Source of the DNA: Anastrepha obliqua
Taxonomy: Eukaryota > Arthropoda > Insecta > Diptera > Tephritidae
NCBI RefSeq assembly: GCF_027943255.1
Contig: NC_072896.1
Coordinates: forward strand, 558,001-622,000
Reading direction: 5' to 3'
Length of the DNA stretch: 64,000 nucleotides
Positions 36,854 through 48,169 of this stretch are shown here, in pieces (positions within the stretch are counted from its first letter, which is position 1; each line of letters starts with the position of its first letter). The notes below the pieces were generated by a model. That model searched no databases. It saw only the letters and a list, made by a program, of their open reading frames with translations, and had not been told where the DNA came from. The translations under genes and the position numbers were made by a program.

Positions 36854-39800
36854 TTAATTGGAATTTTTCTTTCTGTAGTTTTGGAGTTTCAGAAGATATT
36901 CGGAGTGTCTCGACAAATGCTCGTACAAAATATTCACGTCCAGTTCATTTTCTTTTGGGCCGCCATACTACAGATAACAGAATAAATAAAAGAGAGAGAG
37001 AAGGAGAACATCGAATTAAAGATAAGTACATACATATATGAAGAAATTTCAATATTTACGTAATTGCTTAATTTTATTAAAACTACAGGGTGGGCCAAAT
37101 AAGAGCTACTAATGTTAAGCACAAATAACTTTTTTATTTTTTGACATATTTATTTTTCTCTTTTTGTAGGGTATAATTAAATTGTTGGAAATTTATTATG
37201 GAACCCTACAGTACAACACACAACACCTTAAAATTATCGAGTTTTCCTATTCTTACACAATTAGCCACACAAATTGATTTTTTAAATAATGTTTTGATGT
37301 CGGATGAAGCGCATTTCCATTAAAAGGGTTATGTCAACAAACAAAACTGTAGACTCATAAATAAATGTACTGTTTGGTGCGGTGTTATGGCCACTAGCGT
37401 TATTGGTCCATATTTCTTCGAAAATGAGGATGAAACGGCGGAATCGATTTCAGGAACTTCTTACAGGCGGAGCAGTATCCTAATTTGTGGTTTCAACAAG
37501 ATGGAGCAACTGCGCATACTGCTAGTAGTAGCAGTAGTAGCATTAGTAGGTCTCATTTGGCCCACCCTGTATATACAGTGCACTCTCTCTGAAGCGGACA
37601 CCTCGGACTGAAAAATGTGCGTCCTTATGGGAAGTGTCCGCTTATGAGAAAATTGTAAAAAAAGCTAATAAAGTTATGGGAGAGTTGTCGGCTGAAGGGG
37701 GAAAAATTTTAAAAATTTCCTAAGGATTTGTGGTACTGAAAAAAGCGAAAAAGCGTATGGGAGGTGTCCGTTAGGAGAGCGTACACTGTGCATACATATT
37801 TATATATAAATAATAAATGAGTGCGTAAACGTTTATATACTTTAATTCCAATTGTTTTAAATTGGGTGAATACTATTAGGCTTAGAAATATGTCATATTA
37901 TGTATTATCCGAAGTATAATGAAGTGGCAGAGCCTTTCTAGCACTTCTTGAGCGAGTGTCCAGCACAGTGAAGAGCGGATTTCAGATTTCGTCGAAATAC
38001 CAGAAAGCTATTAGCAGACAGAGTAAAATCTGCTCGCAATAAAACGCTCCCTCTAACCTATCACTTTTTAGAGTTTATGGGAGGTCCATTAGCGGACAAA
38101 TTTTTCAGTCTTTTAGTGTCAAATCACAATAATGGTATTTTATGGCTACTTGAAAGCGCGCCATTTTTTACGTACCTCAGCAGGCAAATTCTCGTAACCC
38201 ACCATATTTCGCAGCTTATCGAAATTCTTGCCATCGTGGATGTGTATCTGTATATGAGTAAATTAATTAAAGGGGTGTTGAATAAAATTAGAAAAACTAA
38301 GTAGTAACAAGCCATAATTCGTCATTAACTCACTCGTTCTTTGAACTCTTTGCTAGCGAAGGACATCATCAAATTGGTGGTGGCATTCAAAATCATGCCC
38401 CTCTGCATGACATGAACGATGCGTGACACGAATGGCATAACATCATTTTTGGCATTCACCATTTTGGCCATGGCAGGTGAGGCAAATCGTAAAAAACGTT
38501 TATTGGTGCTAAATAAATAAAAGTTTAAACCCACAATTAAACATATAAATTTATTAGTATCCATATACAAATGTAAATGGTGGCAAAATTTAAAGTAGTC
38601 AACACACTTTTTAAGCTAAAATGGGAAATTATTGGTGAATTCGAAAACGAAACGGTGTTTTTGTTTCTGACAATCAAATATGGAAATGTTTTTTTTTTTC
38701 TAAAAAAAATCAGTCATTTTATAAGAATGAAAGATTTAAAGTTCTGTCATTTGTTAGATTTTATCAAAATATATATAAACTTATGCCGCACATCCGATAG
38801 CCGACGCAATATAAGTCAATAGCTCCAAAAATACTGTCGTGAATTAAAGAAATTTGATGCCAAATGAAATTACATATATTTAAATTTTGAGTTTGTTGAG
38901 AATTTATTGCAAAAGAAGTTCTTGTGTGTGAATTCATGAGCGTTCTAATGAAAAATACTTCACATTCTGAAGCCGATATTGCCACTTTTGGCATCATTAC
39001 TGCATGTATGTATGTACATATATGTTGTGTGTCTCTAATAGAATTTGCCAGCTTTTCAGTCATGGCAGAAGTAATATTTGCCAAAGTCTATATACGAGAG
39101 CTTCTGCTGGTGGTATCCCTCTCATAAATGTTCCATGAGATTGAGATCTGAAGTTTGTGGATGCTGAGGAGCTGTATGTTTCACAGTAGGCAGCAGCAGT
39201 TCTTTCACCAAAAGGATGTTTGTACATATGTACATATAAGCACATACTTACGCATCTTTTGCGTTAATTTTCTCAGCAAAAGTAAAGACTCGAGGCAAAT
39301 TCTTCAGCAGCGGAGAGCAAATTATTTCTGTAAATATCTGAATTGCGTTTTACTAAACTTTTCATCCAAAAACCCTATTTTTCGGTATTCCGGTATTTTT
39401 ATATAACATCTGGCACATTTCAATCCAGAGAACTTTGGTAGTATTTGCATCCGAGCGCTTATAATTCTTTCAGAAGATTTAAAAAAAAAAAAGTTAAGAT
39501 TTTGGTTTCTTTTGACATCAAATTTTTTTCATTTCCCGACAATATTTACATACATATGTACATACGTTTGTACCAGTACATGCAACATACCCACTCAAAT
39601 CGCTTATGATTGTGATTCCATATTTCTGCGCCTGCGGTAGAAGTAAAATAGATTCGAGAATCAAATCATCCATTTCGATAATATCGTAGATGTAATTGGG
39701 GAATGTCTTAAAGGCATCGACTGCAATCAGCATAGTTGAAATTTTACTTTAAATTAAATGTATGGGAAAATTTAAAAATATCTTTACCTGTTTTTGACAC

Positions 39801-40711
39801 AAAGATCACACGCCCATCCTTGTCCGGCTTGGGCATTATGTATTTGCTGAGCGTCTGATAGATATGGTCTCGAAAATAAAGCACCGGGTGATGTGCCAGC
39901 CAATCGGGATTGTGCTGCTTAAAATCATAATACTTAATAATTGCGTCATAGGCGCGTTTTGCTTCCCAACCGCCGAAACTGAGGAATTTCGAGAGGAACA
40001 CATCATCGGTGCCGATCTCGAGTTCATTTGAGGCTAGATTGGAGTTGTAGGAAAGAAGTAATAGAAAAGGGCTGTAAGAACTCGTTAAGTAATGAAATAA
40101 CAAACAAAATCAAAGGGTCGTCTAGATATTTATCTGCTGTACTTATACAAAAGGAATCGTTAATTTTGTAGATGTTTTTACGTTTTCTGGAATTGTTTGT
40201 TTATTTTTAGGCCTTCCAAACACAATTTATTAGTTGCTATTTTCCTTTATTGTGTTTTAAGTGTTGATACTTTGCGAAGAAGATCTCACCGCATGCGAGA
40301 TTTGTTGTTCGGTTTTTCTCAGAGTTATTTTAAGCTTTCAAAAAATATTTATTTAAGGTTTCGCCGCCTTATTTGCGTATTTTCTGACGTCGTTTTTAAC
40401 GCTTTAAATATCATAGTTTTAACCAAGTTTTTTAACGATCTCGCTGGCATAGAACGTTATTCTTCTTTTAATTTCAAATTCTTAAACTAATCTTAAATTC
40501 AAGTGCTTTTGAGTATTTTATTCTATGCCATTCACTTAGACATTTTCATTTACAACCAGGCTGTCTCAGAATATTCACATTGTCCTATTTGCTTATTTTT
40601 TGTTTTTTTGTTTCTTTTATTTCACTCACTTTCCACTAAGTCGCGCAGTTGCTGTATTTTCTCCAACTGCTCAGCAGTGTGTTCAAATTTTGTTGACAAT
40701 AATATTTGCAT
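36854..40711 (-). CDS. CRAL-TRIO domain lipid-transfer protein (alpha-tocopherol transfer protein-like), 6 exons, complete
   Basis: Exons in coding order: 40711-40630, 40033-39788, 39720-39591, 38508-38334, 38247-38176 and 36967-36854. All junctions are GT/AG and phases join to 273 codons (272 aa), slightly shorter than the usual 290-310 of fly paralogues. The N-terminal CRAL-TRIO-N helix is around FEHTAEQLEKIQQLRDLVE, followed by DDVFLSKFLSFGGWEAKRAY. The SEC14-like lipid pocket runs from about residue 85 to 240 (VIFVSKTVD, GITIISDLSG, FKERIHIHDGKNFDKL). The terminal exon opens with YGGP, as in the family's LPxEYGG block. Such proteins carry hydrophobic ligands (retinoids, tocopherol, phosphoinositides) in the cytosol; the ligand here is unknown. 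The usual DxEG appears as DLSG. ATG 40711 is chosen because it is the first ATG in frame and has A at -3; the frame upstream lacks ATG. Intron 5 (36968-38175) holds a mariner derivative, a MITE and a LINE scrap. Confidence 0.93.
37084..37571 (+). mobile_element. Mariner-like deletion derivative (484 bp)
   Basis: TA flanks both ends; the element is 37086-37569. The inverted ends begin CAGGGTGGGCCAAATAAGAG on the left and CAGGGTGGGCCAAATGAGAC on the right, and continue with CTACTAATG. Inside are pieces of a mariner-type transposase: MSDEAHFH (first catalytic Asp), VNKQNCR, VWCGVMATSVIGPYFFEN and, in another frame, WFQQDGATAHTA (second Asp). The DNA-binding N-terminus and the C-terminus are deleted. 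Inserted in CRAL-TRIO intron 5. Confidence 0.88.
37574..37790. mobile_element. MITE with CAGTG ends
   Basis: The ends are inverted: CAGTGCACTCTCTCTGAAGC then GGACACCTC on the left, and CAGTGTACGCTCTCCTAACG then GGACACCTC on the right after reverse complementing. TA precedes the left end; TG follows the right end, a possible mutated TA. It starts 6 bp after the mariner derivative ends. A pogo/Tc1-like origin is possible but unproven. Confidence 0.7.
37915..38015 (+). pseudogene. LINE C-terminal scrap
   Basis: One frame reads EVAEPF, stop, HFLSECPA, similar to the HFLxECPA zinc-binding-like block after the reverse transcriptase in Jockey-group LINEs. Stops are present and nothing else of the element was identified. 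Weak call. Confidence 0.35.
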
Positions 40712-41638
40712 TTTACTTGGAAAAACTTTTATAGTGCACGCACGCGCCTTCGCCAGAAGCTGTCTGAGTAATAAGTTAACTTGATTTCTTAATTTCTGTT
40801 TTATGTTTAGTACACCTGCCGCTCGTTGTCGTCCGGCGACGCTCGTCGATGTTTTAGCTGTCAATTAAATGTGTCTCATAAGCGCGTTTGTTTATAAAAT
40901 GTAGATCCGTCGTAAAGCGGCCACAGGTGTGGCGCTACATGGAAAAGTGTGGGTTGTGTTGCGGTGAGATGTAGCAATTGGAGCGAAGAGTGGATGAATA
41001 CACCAGACATTTTTCTAACATTTAAGCGAAAATTCAAAATTATTTCAACGTTTGGTTCATTTCCTTTACTTTCCATGAAATTACAAGCAAATGGGTTTCC
41101 CTCATACAAGTATTATAATATTTAAATTAAAATAAGCCAACGAAGCTTTACAACATTGTTTTGCACTCGGAGGTTCGCCCTCGGCCCCCTCGACGGTCAC
41201 ACGCTTACAATTACTTATATTTTTTTATTATTTTCTTTTCAATGTAAAAGTTCTTAGTATATTTTCATACTAATTCATTGGTTAATTATTCCTCTTGTCA
41301 AAAAATGACTGATCGTAGCGTGAAAATATCAAATTCACTTTGACCTTCATTTTAAAAATTTTGCACATTCTGATACGAGTTAATGTGCGCCTAATTGTTC
41401 TAATATGAATTTTTAAGTACATCTTTTTTTGCTATTGCGTCAAATCATAAATTTGTAGTTGCGTATTTCGCAGGTGCAAACTTTGGAAATGGTGATTAAA
41501 GGGGACTCACGGACTTTCTTAGACTTTGGCCACTGCCTCAACTTTGACTGCCGCACTATAGAGACAAATTAGAGGAGCACGTGAATAGAATAGACGTTTG
41601 GAAGCAATAAACTTGCAGTGACAGCTATAAATTTTATA
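40712..41638. other. Upstream region of the CRAL-TRIO gene
   Basis: Expected to hold its 5' UTR and promoter. On the minus strand a TATAAAAG lies only about 20 bp before the start codon, too close to be the TATA box for this ATG. A CpG-richer patch lies at 40805-40865. No further exon was recognised. Confidence 0.4.
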
Positions 41639-42264
41639 TTAAGGGGGCAGATACTCGTATCTGTAAACGGCCATTATTTCCCTGATTTTCATTAAAATTA
41701 TTTAAAATGAAGAAGTCAGTATATTTTTTCAAAAATTGGCATACAGTTTATTTATACATTAAAATAATACAATACACAATTTTTTTTTTTTTTATTCGTT
41801 TAAAATGGCGGATGTACACTCAATTCTTCCAGGAACGACGCAGTGGGGCTTCTCAACCGACGGGCATTGTAGCATCGGCTTCATTGACCTGCATACAAAA
41901 AACCAAAAAATTGTTTGTTTATTAATGTTATAATATCTATATGAATTAACAATAAATGGGACAAAAAAAAAATTCGCGGAATAAAATGCTTAAAAAATTA
42001 ATTTTGGGGAGAATTTTCCTACTATTTTTGCTCGGAAATAATGATTTTTTCGAAAAATTTTCAAAAAATTGTAAAAACACATCATAAAAAAGATGTGTGG
42101 AAAATTTCAGGGAGATCGGTCAATAACTTTTCGAGTTATCGTGTACACCAATTCGAAAAATACAGTTTTGAGAAAAACGCGTCCAAAGTTTGAATACAAC
42201 GTAACAATACCTCTCCCAGCGCTCGAACGCAAAGAATAGAGACGTCACGGTTGACGATCTATAA
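41639..42264. mobile_element. Probable TTAA-type MITE, one end only
   Basis: TTAAGGGGGCAGATACTCGT at 41639 resembles the starts of the TTAA-flanked elements at 9350 and 44339. The interior has the same AT-rich style with CGAAAAATT words. No matching right end was found before the mariner at 42267, so the boundary and the call are uncertain. Confidence 0.35.
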
Positions 42265-42942
42265 TACAGGGTGGGCCAAATAGCGTTTGCTTTTTGAACC
42301 ACCTATTTTTTTGAGAATGGTAACACAAATGACATGTCAAATGTGTTCATAATTTACTTAAAGGTTTGACATTTACGAAATGGGACGCCATACGTTTGAA
42401 CAAAATTGGGAAATATTGAAAACCTATTTCCCAAGTGGTGAGTCTTCTTCTTCCGCGGTTACAGTAAATGGCGAGCGTTACCGTGACATGCTCAACGAGT
42501 TTTTGTTTCCAAAAATTGAAGAGGATGACATGAACGACATTTGGTTTCAACAGGACGGTGCAACTTGTCACACCGTTTTTGAAATCCGATATCAATTGGC
42601 CGCCTCGGAGCTGTGGTTTAAGCCCGTTGGACTATTTTTTGTGGGGAGCCGTTAAGGACAAATGCTATGCGAACCATCCAGAGACGATTGATGCTTTAAA
42701 ACACGAAATCGAAGTTGCCATTCATGAAATTGGAGCCCAAACAATCGAAAATGTGCTTAAAAATTGGGTTGATCGAATGGCCTACTGTAAAGCCAGTCGT
42801 GGCAGTCATTTGATCGATATTATTTTTCATTCATAAATGACAATGTTCAATCTTCAAAATAAAAAAAAGGCTTGAAAAAATATTGATTAGTTTTTATTTT
42901 ATAGCCGATTCAAAAAGCAAATTTTACATGGCCCGCCCTATA
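42265..42942 (+). mobile_element. Mariner-like deletion derivative (674 bp)
   Basis: TA flanks the element (42267-42940). The ends match the 37.1-kb element: CAGGGTGGGCCAAATAGCGT on the left and TAGGGCGGGCCATGTAAAAT on the right, followed on both by TTTGCTTTTTGAA. A transposase frame starts at 42380 with MGRHTFEQNWEILKTYF (helix-turn-helix start). It then jumps at a serine run directly to the catalytic region (VNGERYRDMLNEFLFP, WFQQDGATCHT). After a frameshift it continues with LSPLDYFLWGAVKDKCYANH to the C-terminus. The first catalytic Asp region is deleted and a frameshift is present, so it is non-functional. Confidence 0.9.
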
Positions 42943-44338
42943 TAAGAAATACTTAGATTTACCTGGCAATCAGTGTTTATTTCGTAAATGTAATAGTTAT
43001 TAATAATTGTTACTCTTTTAAATAAATAAATAAATAAATAAACAAATATACAAATCTGCGCATTATATTCTATTTGGTTTGGATGCCGAGACATGCACTT
43101 CCCAAAACAAATTAACATATTCTAAAATGTTACTTTCAATGGCATAGTTTACGAGCCTAAGTGAGCCACTGCATTAGCATACAAAACACGAAATTTGGAA
43201 AACTCTACTTTTTGTGGCTAAAAAACCTCAACCGTTATTGAATGTTATTTTGTTTATACAGCAAAACATGCCGCCGAATAAATAAATAACAGCAGCAATC
43301 AAAAAAGTAAAACTAACAACAACAACCTTGCTAACAGTAATATGTGCTGGGCAAAAGAGAATACTAATATTTGCCTGGCTAATTAATTTGCACGACACGT
43401 TGAGGCGACAAATCATCGCCGGCACCCTCGCGGCATCCCTAGCAGTCACCGTCACTGGCGCAATCGCGAACGTCATTTGTGTGTATTTAGCATGCTGAGG
43501 CTCAGGTCAGGGTTTGAAATCCATATTAATGTTTTTTTTTTTAATATTTTTGTTGTGTTTTTGCATTTACAGCTCTTTTAATTACAATGGAATACAATGA
43601 TGCGTATGTATGTACATATGTTTGTTTACTAAATGTCTACACGAATATGAATCATTTCTGCTTTACAAAATTAAAGCATTTTTTGTTTTCGCTTTGCACG
43701 CCATATATTTAATATGTTGCGAATAATTATATGCATGTGTGTGTAAATATTTACGTATGTGTGTGTGCAAATGGGGAAGGGTTGGTGCGGTCTGTTGGTT
43801 GATTTGAGCGCAATGTTTAAATATAGAACCGATGAGTGAGTTTTTTATTTATCTTTTTTTCTTTCAAATAGTTATTTTTTACATTTGTTGTTTTTTTTTA
43901 TTCTGTTCAATTACAACTTGTCAGGGGACCTGTTTAGCATTTTGCCACATTGTTTGTGGGCGATTGTCCGAAGGAAAGGGATGTGACACCCTTCGATTAT
44001 GTGACCATATGGAAAAAGAGAAGCATATCGCCCGCGCAAAAACAATAAATCGTTAGGAGTTTTAAGTTAATTGATGTTATACTCAAGCGCAATTTTTAAA
44101 TTACCGCTAATATTATCAGTAAAAACATTAATATTTTTAAAATCGTAGTTGACATATGTTTCTTGTGAGTTAAGATATGCACTTTTTAACTAACTTGAAA
44201 GATTTATAAAGATTCCTATATTTTCTAGAAAAAGTATAGTTTTAAGGTGTGCGGGAATGGAGCCAAGAATAAGACAAAGAGAAAAGGAAATTGCTTCTAT
44301 TTCCACATGGTATTTCAATGATTCGTACGACTTAAGCC
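42943..44338. other. Gene-free stretch
   Basis: Contains an (AAAT)n microsatellite at 43019-43043 and T-rich tracts. No exon or element end was recognised. Confidence 0.5.
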
Positions 44339-45039
44339 TTAAGGGGAGAAACCAGTTTAGACTTATTAAAAAATCGGCCTTGTTTTTAATGCATAAATTG
44401 TTAGTATAACTACTCAAGAATATGTGGCAAAAATTTTAAAGCAAAATTTGTATTACTCCCGATTCTATGAGCACTTCAGTGACTACCCGTCGGTTCCGCA
44501 CCGTAGCGCGCGTTAGATTTTTTTCAACTGGTGGGCACTCTAGCTCAAAAAGTTATCGACCAATCGTTATAAATTTTTTTCGGAGTATTCTTTATTCAAT
44601 CCTAATTCTGGGATTATATTATCATTAAAAATATTTTTTTTAAGCAAAATAATATAGATGAAAAAATATGGTATGAAAAAATTACATTGTGTTCAAGGGC
44701 CTCAAAGATATGTAATTTTCAATATTATTTTATCATAATTAGGTTCAAATTCTAAGGAAACATGTTGTTAACGAAAAAAAAATTGTTGTTGATTACGGAG
44801 AAAAATTGCAACTTCAGGAATGCCCACCAGCAAGATACTCGGTTCGCGATCGTTCATGGACAACACGCTCTAACGCCACTATTTCCGGCGGAAATGGCTT
44901 GAAAGAATTTTTTAGTATACTTAAAAATACGAGTTAAATACCCCCAAAGTTTAAACAATTTCTGATTATTCCTTGATTGTTCAAAAAATTCACGAAGAAC
45001 ACCAAAATTTCGGCCTCCTAAACCGGTTTCCTCCCTTAA
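44339..45039. mobile_element. TTAA-flanked MITE (693 bp)
   Basis: TTAA lies at 44339-44342 and 45036-45039. The inverted ends are GGGGAGAAACCAGTTTAG on the left and GGGAGGAAACCGGTTTAG on the right. Length and TTAA target match the element at 9354-10027, although the end sequences differ. No transposase. Confidence 0.75.
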
Positions 45040-45094
45040 ATAAATCGTGTGGAAGTGCAATTGACTCATGACAAATTTTTCCGTTGTATAACAT

Positions 45095-45700
45095 TGTAAC
45101 ACACTAGCTGAACACTTTAAAACAATATTCTCGAACGAAAAAGACTATCAGAATATTGAACAAAATTTAAATACGAGTAACTCAGAAAAGAAAATGAAAA
45201 TAATAACCTCAGCAGAAATCAGATATCATTTGAAAAATCTGAACAGTAAAAAAGCACCGGACTACGATCTGATAAATGGTAAAATACTAAAAGAACTACC
45301 TGATGTAGCAATTACATATACGAGTATACGACAAATATTCAACAGCATATTAAGGACACAATGCACCTCACGCCTCTGGGAAGTTGCACAAATAACGGCA
45401 ATCCCCAAACCAGGTAAAAATGCATCAGAAACGACATCATATAGCCCCTACAGTCTCTTGCCCATTCTTTCAAAAATGTTTGAAAAAATATTCTTTGCCA
45501 GATCAGACAAATTTGGATTTAGACGACAGCATGTAAATCCACAGAGTTATAAACAAAATATGAAATGATATGGATAAGAAAAGGATTTGCATAGCTGTTT
45601 ACCTGGATATGTTGTTTGAAGACAACAACAAAAAATTGCATAATAGCCACATTCGCGGATGACACGATGGTTGGGGACCAAGAATTCCAATACTACTTTA
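45095..45700 (+). pseudogene. LINE reverse-transcriptase fragment, internally deleted
   Basis: The plus-strand frame reads LAEHFKTIFS, then ITSAEIRYHLKNLNSKKAPD, ILKELPDVAITY and AQITAIPKPGKNASETTSYS. This is the fingers region of a Jockey-group reverse transcriptase. A short part with VYLD (first catalytic Asp) follows near 45600. About 45 bp later comes ATFADDTMV, the catalytic FADD block. The whole palm section between the two is missing and frames shift, so it is a decayed copy. It is a different family from the 34.3-kb fragment. Confidence 0.8.
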
Positions 45701-46942
45701 AAAATATTTACCTATTGTTTAAATTTAACATATTGTATTTAAAAAGGGAAATAATAAAAAAATGAAGGATTTGTAGAAAAATAACTCGTGGAGTATCCGT
45801 GAATTTTTGACCAAGAACGAACCGAATACCATCTAACAGCCTTCCAATTCATCTGATATGGCTCCCTGAAATTTTTTTCTGTTTTATCGAGTCAAAAACC
45901 CATTACGGAGAACGCGTTTTAACAGCCGAAAGGAAAAAATAGGAAAAATTGTAAACGGGGAGTAATGGAAAAAGTTAAGATGGGGAGTTTTTTGAAGGAG
46001 CTAATATCACTTTTGAGCAATAAAATTGTATTTTGAATTTTCTGAATGTATTCCGAGAACTTTTTGATCGAAGCGGGGAAATTAGCATAAAAAGTGGTTG
46101 CTTATATTTATTACTTCCAAATCATATTTCACGAGAAGCGAGATTTGCAGTTAATTTTACTTTGAATAAAAATATGATATCGGACGGGACAATTTTTTCC
46201 CTCATAAACTTTTTTTTATTTATTTATTTGAAAGAGAAATAATTATAAATAATATCGTAATTCCACTAAAATATTAAGCGCTGGCTGCCAGGGCCTTCGG
46301 CTTATTAAATAAAATCTTAGTCGCGTGTGTATATTCCCATTTGAGATTGAAATATTAAATAAGAAAAAAAAAAAAATTCCATATAAAAGTACATCAGAAT
46401 AGAAAAGTATTGTTATTATTATTGTATTATTTTTATTAAAATTAAGAAACAAAGCAACAGTATATGTTTTCATTCAGTCAATGTATAACTAAGAAAAATA
46501 AAGTGTAATCTCATTTCATAACAAATTTAAATTACTTTTTCATCTTTTACCTTAGGGAACATGCCGTTTATGTATTGATTAGACAACGACCAACGCCGAT
46601 TTATAAGACCGAACCGCTCTTCGTGCAAGGGTCAAAGTAATAAACAAACAATAAATTTTTAAAAATACTGTATTACTAAAAAAACAAGAAGTGCACACGT
46701 TTCCAATACATTAATATCAACTTGAAATATTAACTCAAACTTTTATTATTTATGAGTATTAAACAATTTTATATTGAAATGTAGCTAATCGGTATTTTCA
46801 GCTTGCAAGCGGCATCATCTATCGGTATAGAGCTGATCTGCAGTATGAAAGGAGGAACAGACAAGTTTTTCTAACAAAAAATGTAGGCTTTCATGGCAGT
46901 ATTCAAAAAATGGTATAAATACTAAATTATAATCTATATAAA
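45701..46942. other. Gene-free stretch
   Basis: AT-rich, with short unremarkable frames. Nothing supportable was seen. Confidence 0.5.
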
Positions 46943-48169
46943 TATTGGGTTGGTAACTAAGTAATTGCCGATTTCACTCATAGATGACTTCAGCTGAATT
47001 TTTAGGTTTGCAGACGTAGTATTATACAAATGTAAAACACATTTTGTTATTTGATAGTTGGCAATCCAGCTGTCAATCAGTAAAAAAAGTTTTTTGATCG
47101 GTTGCGTAGTTTTCGTTTGGCGTTCGTTGAAAAATGGAAAATCAAAAGGAACATTTTCGTCATATTTTGCTTTTTTATTTCCGCAAAGGAAAAATCGCAT
47201 CGTAAGCTCATAAAAAGTTATGTGCTAGTTATGGGACGAAGCCTTAAAAAACGGCAGTATCAGAATTGGTTTGTCAAATTTCGTTCTGGTGATTTTTCAC
47301 TCAAAGATGAAAAACGCTCTCGTTGTCCAGTTGAAGTTGATGACACCCTAATCAAAGCAAAAATCGATTCAGATCGTCACTGTACAACACGTGAGATTGC
47401 ACCGAAGCTTCATGTATCACATACATGCATTGAAAATCACTTAAAACAACTGGGCTACATGGGTTCCTCACGAACTGAAAGAAACGCATTTAACGCAACG
47501 CATTAACAGCTACGATTTGCTAAAGAAACGTAATGAAAATGATCCATTTTTAAAACGACTGATAACTGGCGATGAAAAACGGGTTATTTACAACAATATC
47601 AAGCGGAAAAGATCGTGGAGCAGGCCAGGTGAACCAGCTCAAACAACAACAAGAGCTGATATTCATCAAAAGAAGGTTTTGTTATCAGTTTGGTGGGATT
47701 ACAAGCGAATTGTCCACTTTGAGCTCTTACCACGCAACCGAACAATCAATTCTGATGTCTACATTGAACAACTAACGAAATTAAACAATGCAGTTGAAGA
47801 AAAGCGGCCCGAATTGACAAATCGAAAAAGTATTGTATTCCATCCTGACAATGCAAGGCCACACACATCTTTGGCAACTCGGCAAAAATTATTGGTGCTT
47901 GGTTAGGATGTTATGCCTCATCCACCATACAGTCCTGACCTTGCGCCATCTGAATGGTAAAACATTCAATAATCATGATGATGTCAACTCGTACCTAATT
48001 CAGTTTTTTGCTAATAAAAACCAGAAGTTTTATGAACGTGGGATTATGATGCTGCCTGAAAGATCAAAATAGGCAATACATCACAGAATAAAGTTATTTA
48101 GTTCCATGAAAAAATTGTCTTTAATTTTCAAAAAAAAAATTCGCAATTACTTACTATTACAACACAATA
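46943..48169 (+). mobile_element. Full-length but decayed mariner (1223 bp)
   Basis: TA flanks the element (46945-48167). The left end reads TTGGGTTGGTAACTAAGTAA followed by TTGCCGATTT. The right end, reverse-complemented, reads TTGTGTTGTAATAGTAAGTA followed by ATTGCGAATTT. The 1.2-kb length is that of an intact mariner, but the gene inside is broken (separate entry). The ends resemble the mellifera/irritans-type mariners. Confidence 0.9.
47134..48072 (+). pseudogene. Mariner transposase pseudogene
   Basis: It begins at ATG 47134 with MENQKEHFRHILLFYFRKGK and hits a stop at codon 24. Later frames give the DNA-binding part (QNWFVKFRSGDFSLKDEKRS, TREIAPKLHVSHTCIENHLK). The catalytic part follows with LITGDEKRVIYNN (first Asp; the usual Trp is Arg), HPDNARPHTS (second Asp) and YSPDLAPSEW (third Asp). 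The end is marked by FFANKNQKFYERGIMMLPER. Several frameshifts, at least two stops and a missing stretch after SEW make it non-functional. Confidence 0.88.

Noticed and set aside
40725..40740. TATAAAAG as TATA box of the CRAL-TRIO gene
   Set aside because: It lies about 20 bp upstream of the start codon, so the implied transcription start would fall at or after the ATG.
40712..40864. N-terminal extension of the CRAL-TRIO protein upstream of 40711
   Set aside because: The frame is open but begins with TTG, not ATG. The extension has no CRAL-TRIO features, while ATG 40711 has a good context and a family-like start.
41155..41200. GGTTCGCCC as a tRNA B box
   Set aside because: No A box at the right distance and no cloverleaf-forming arms.
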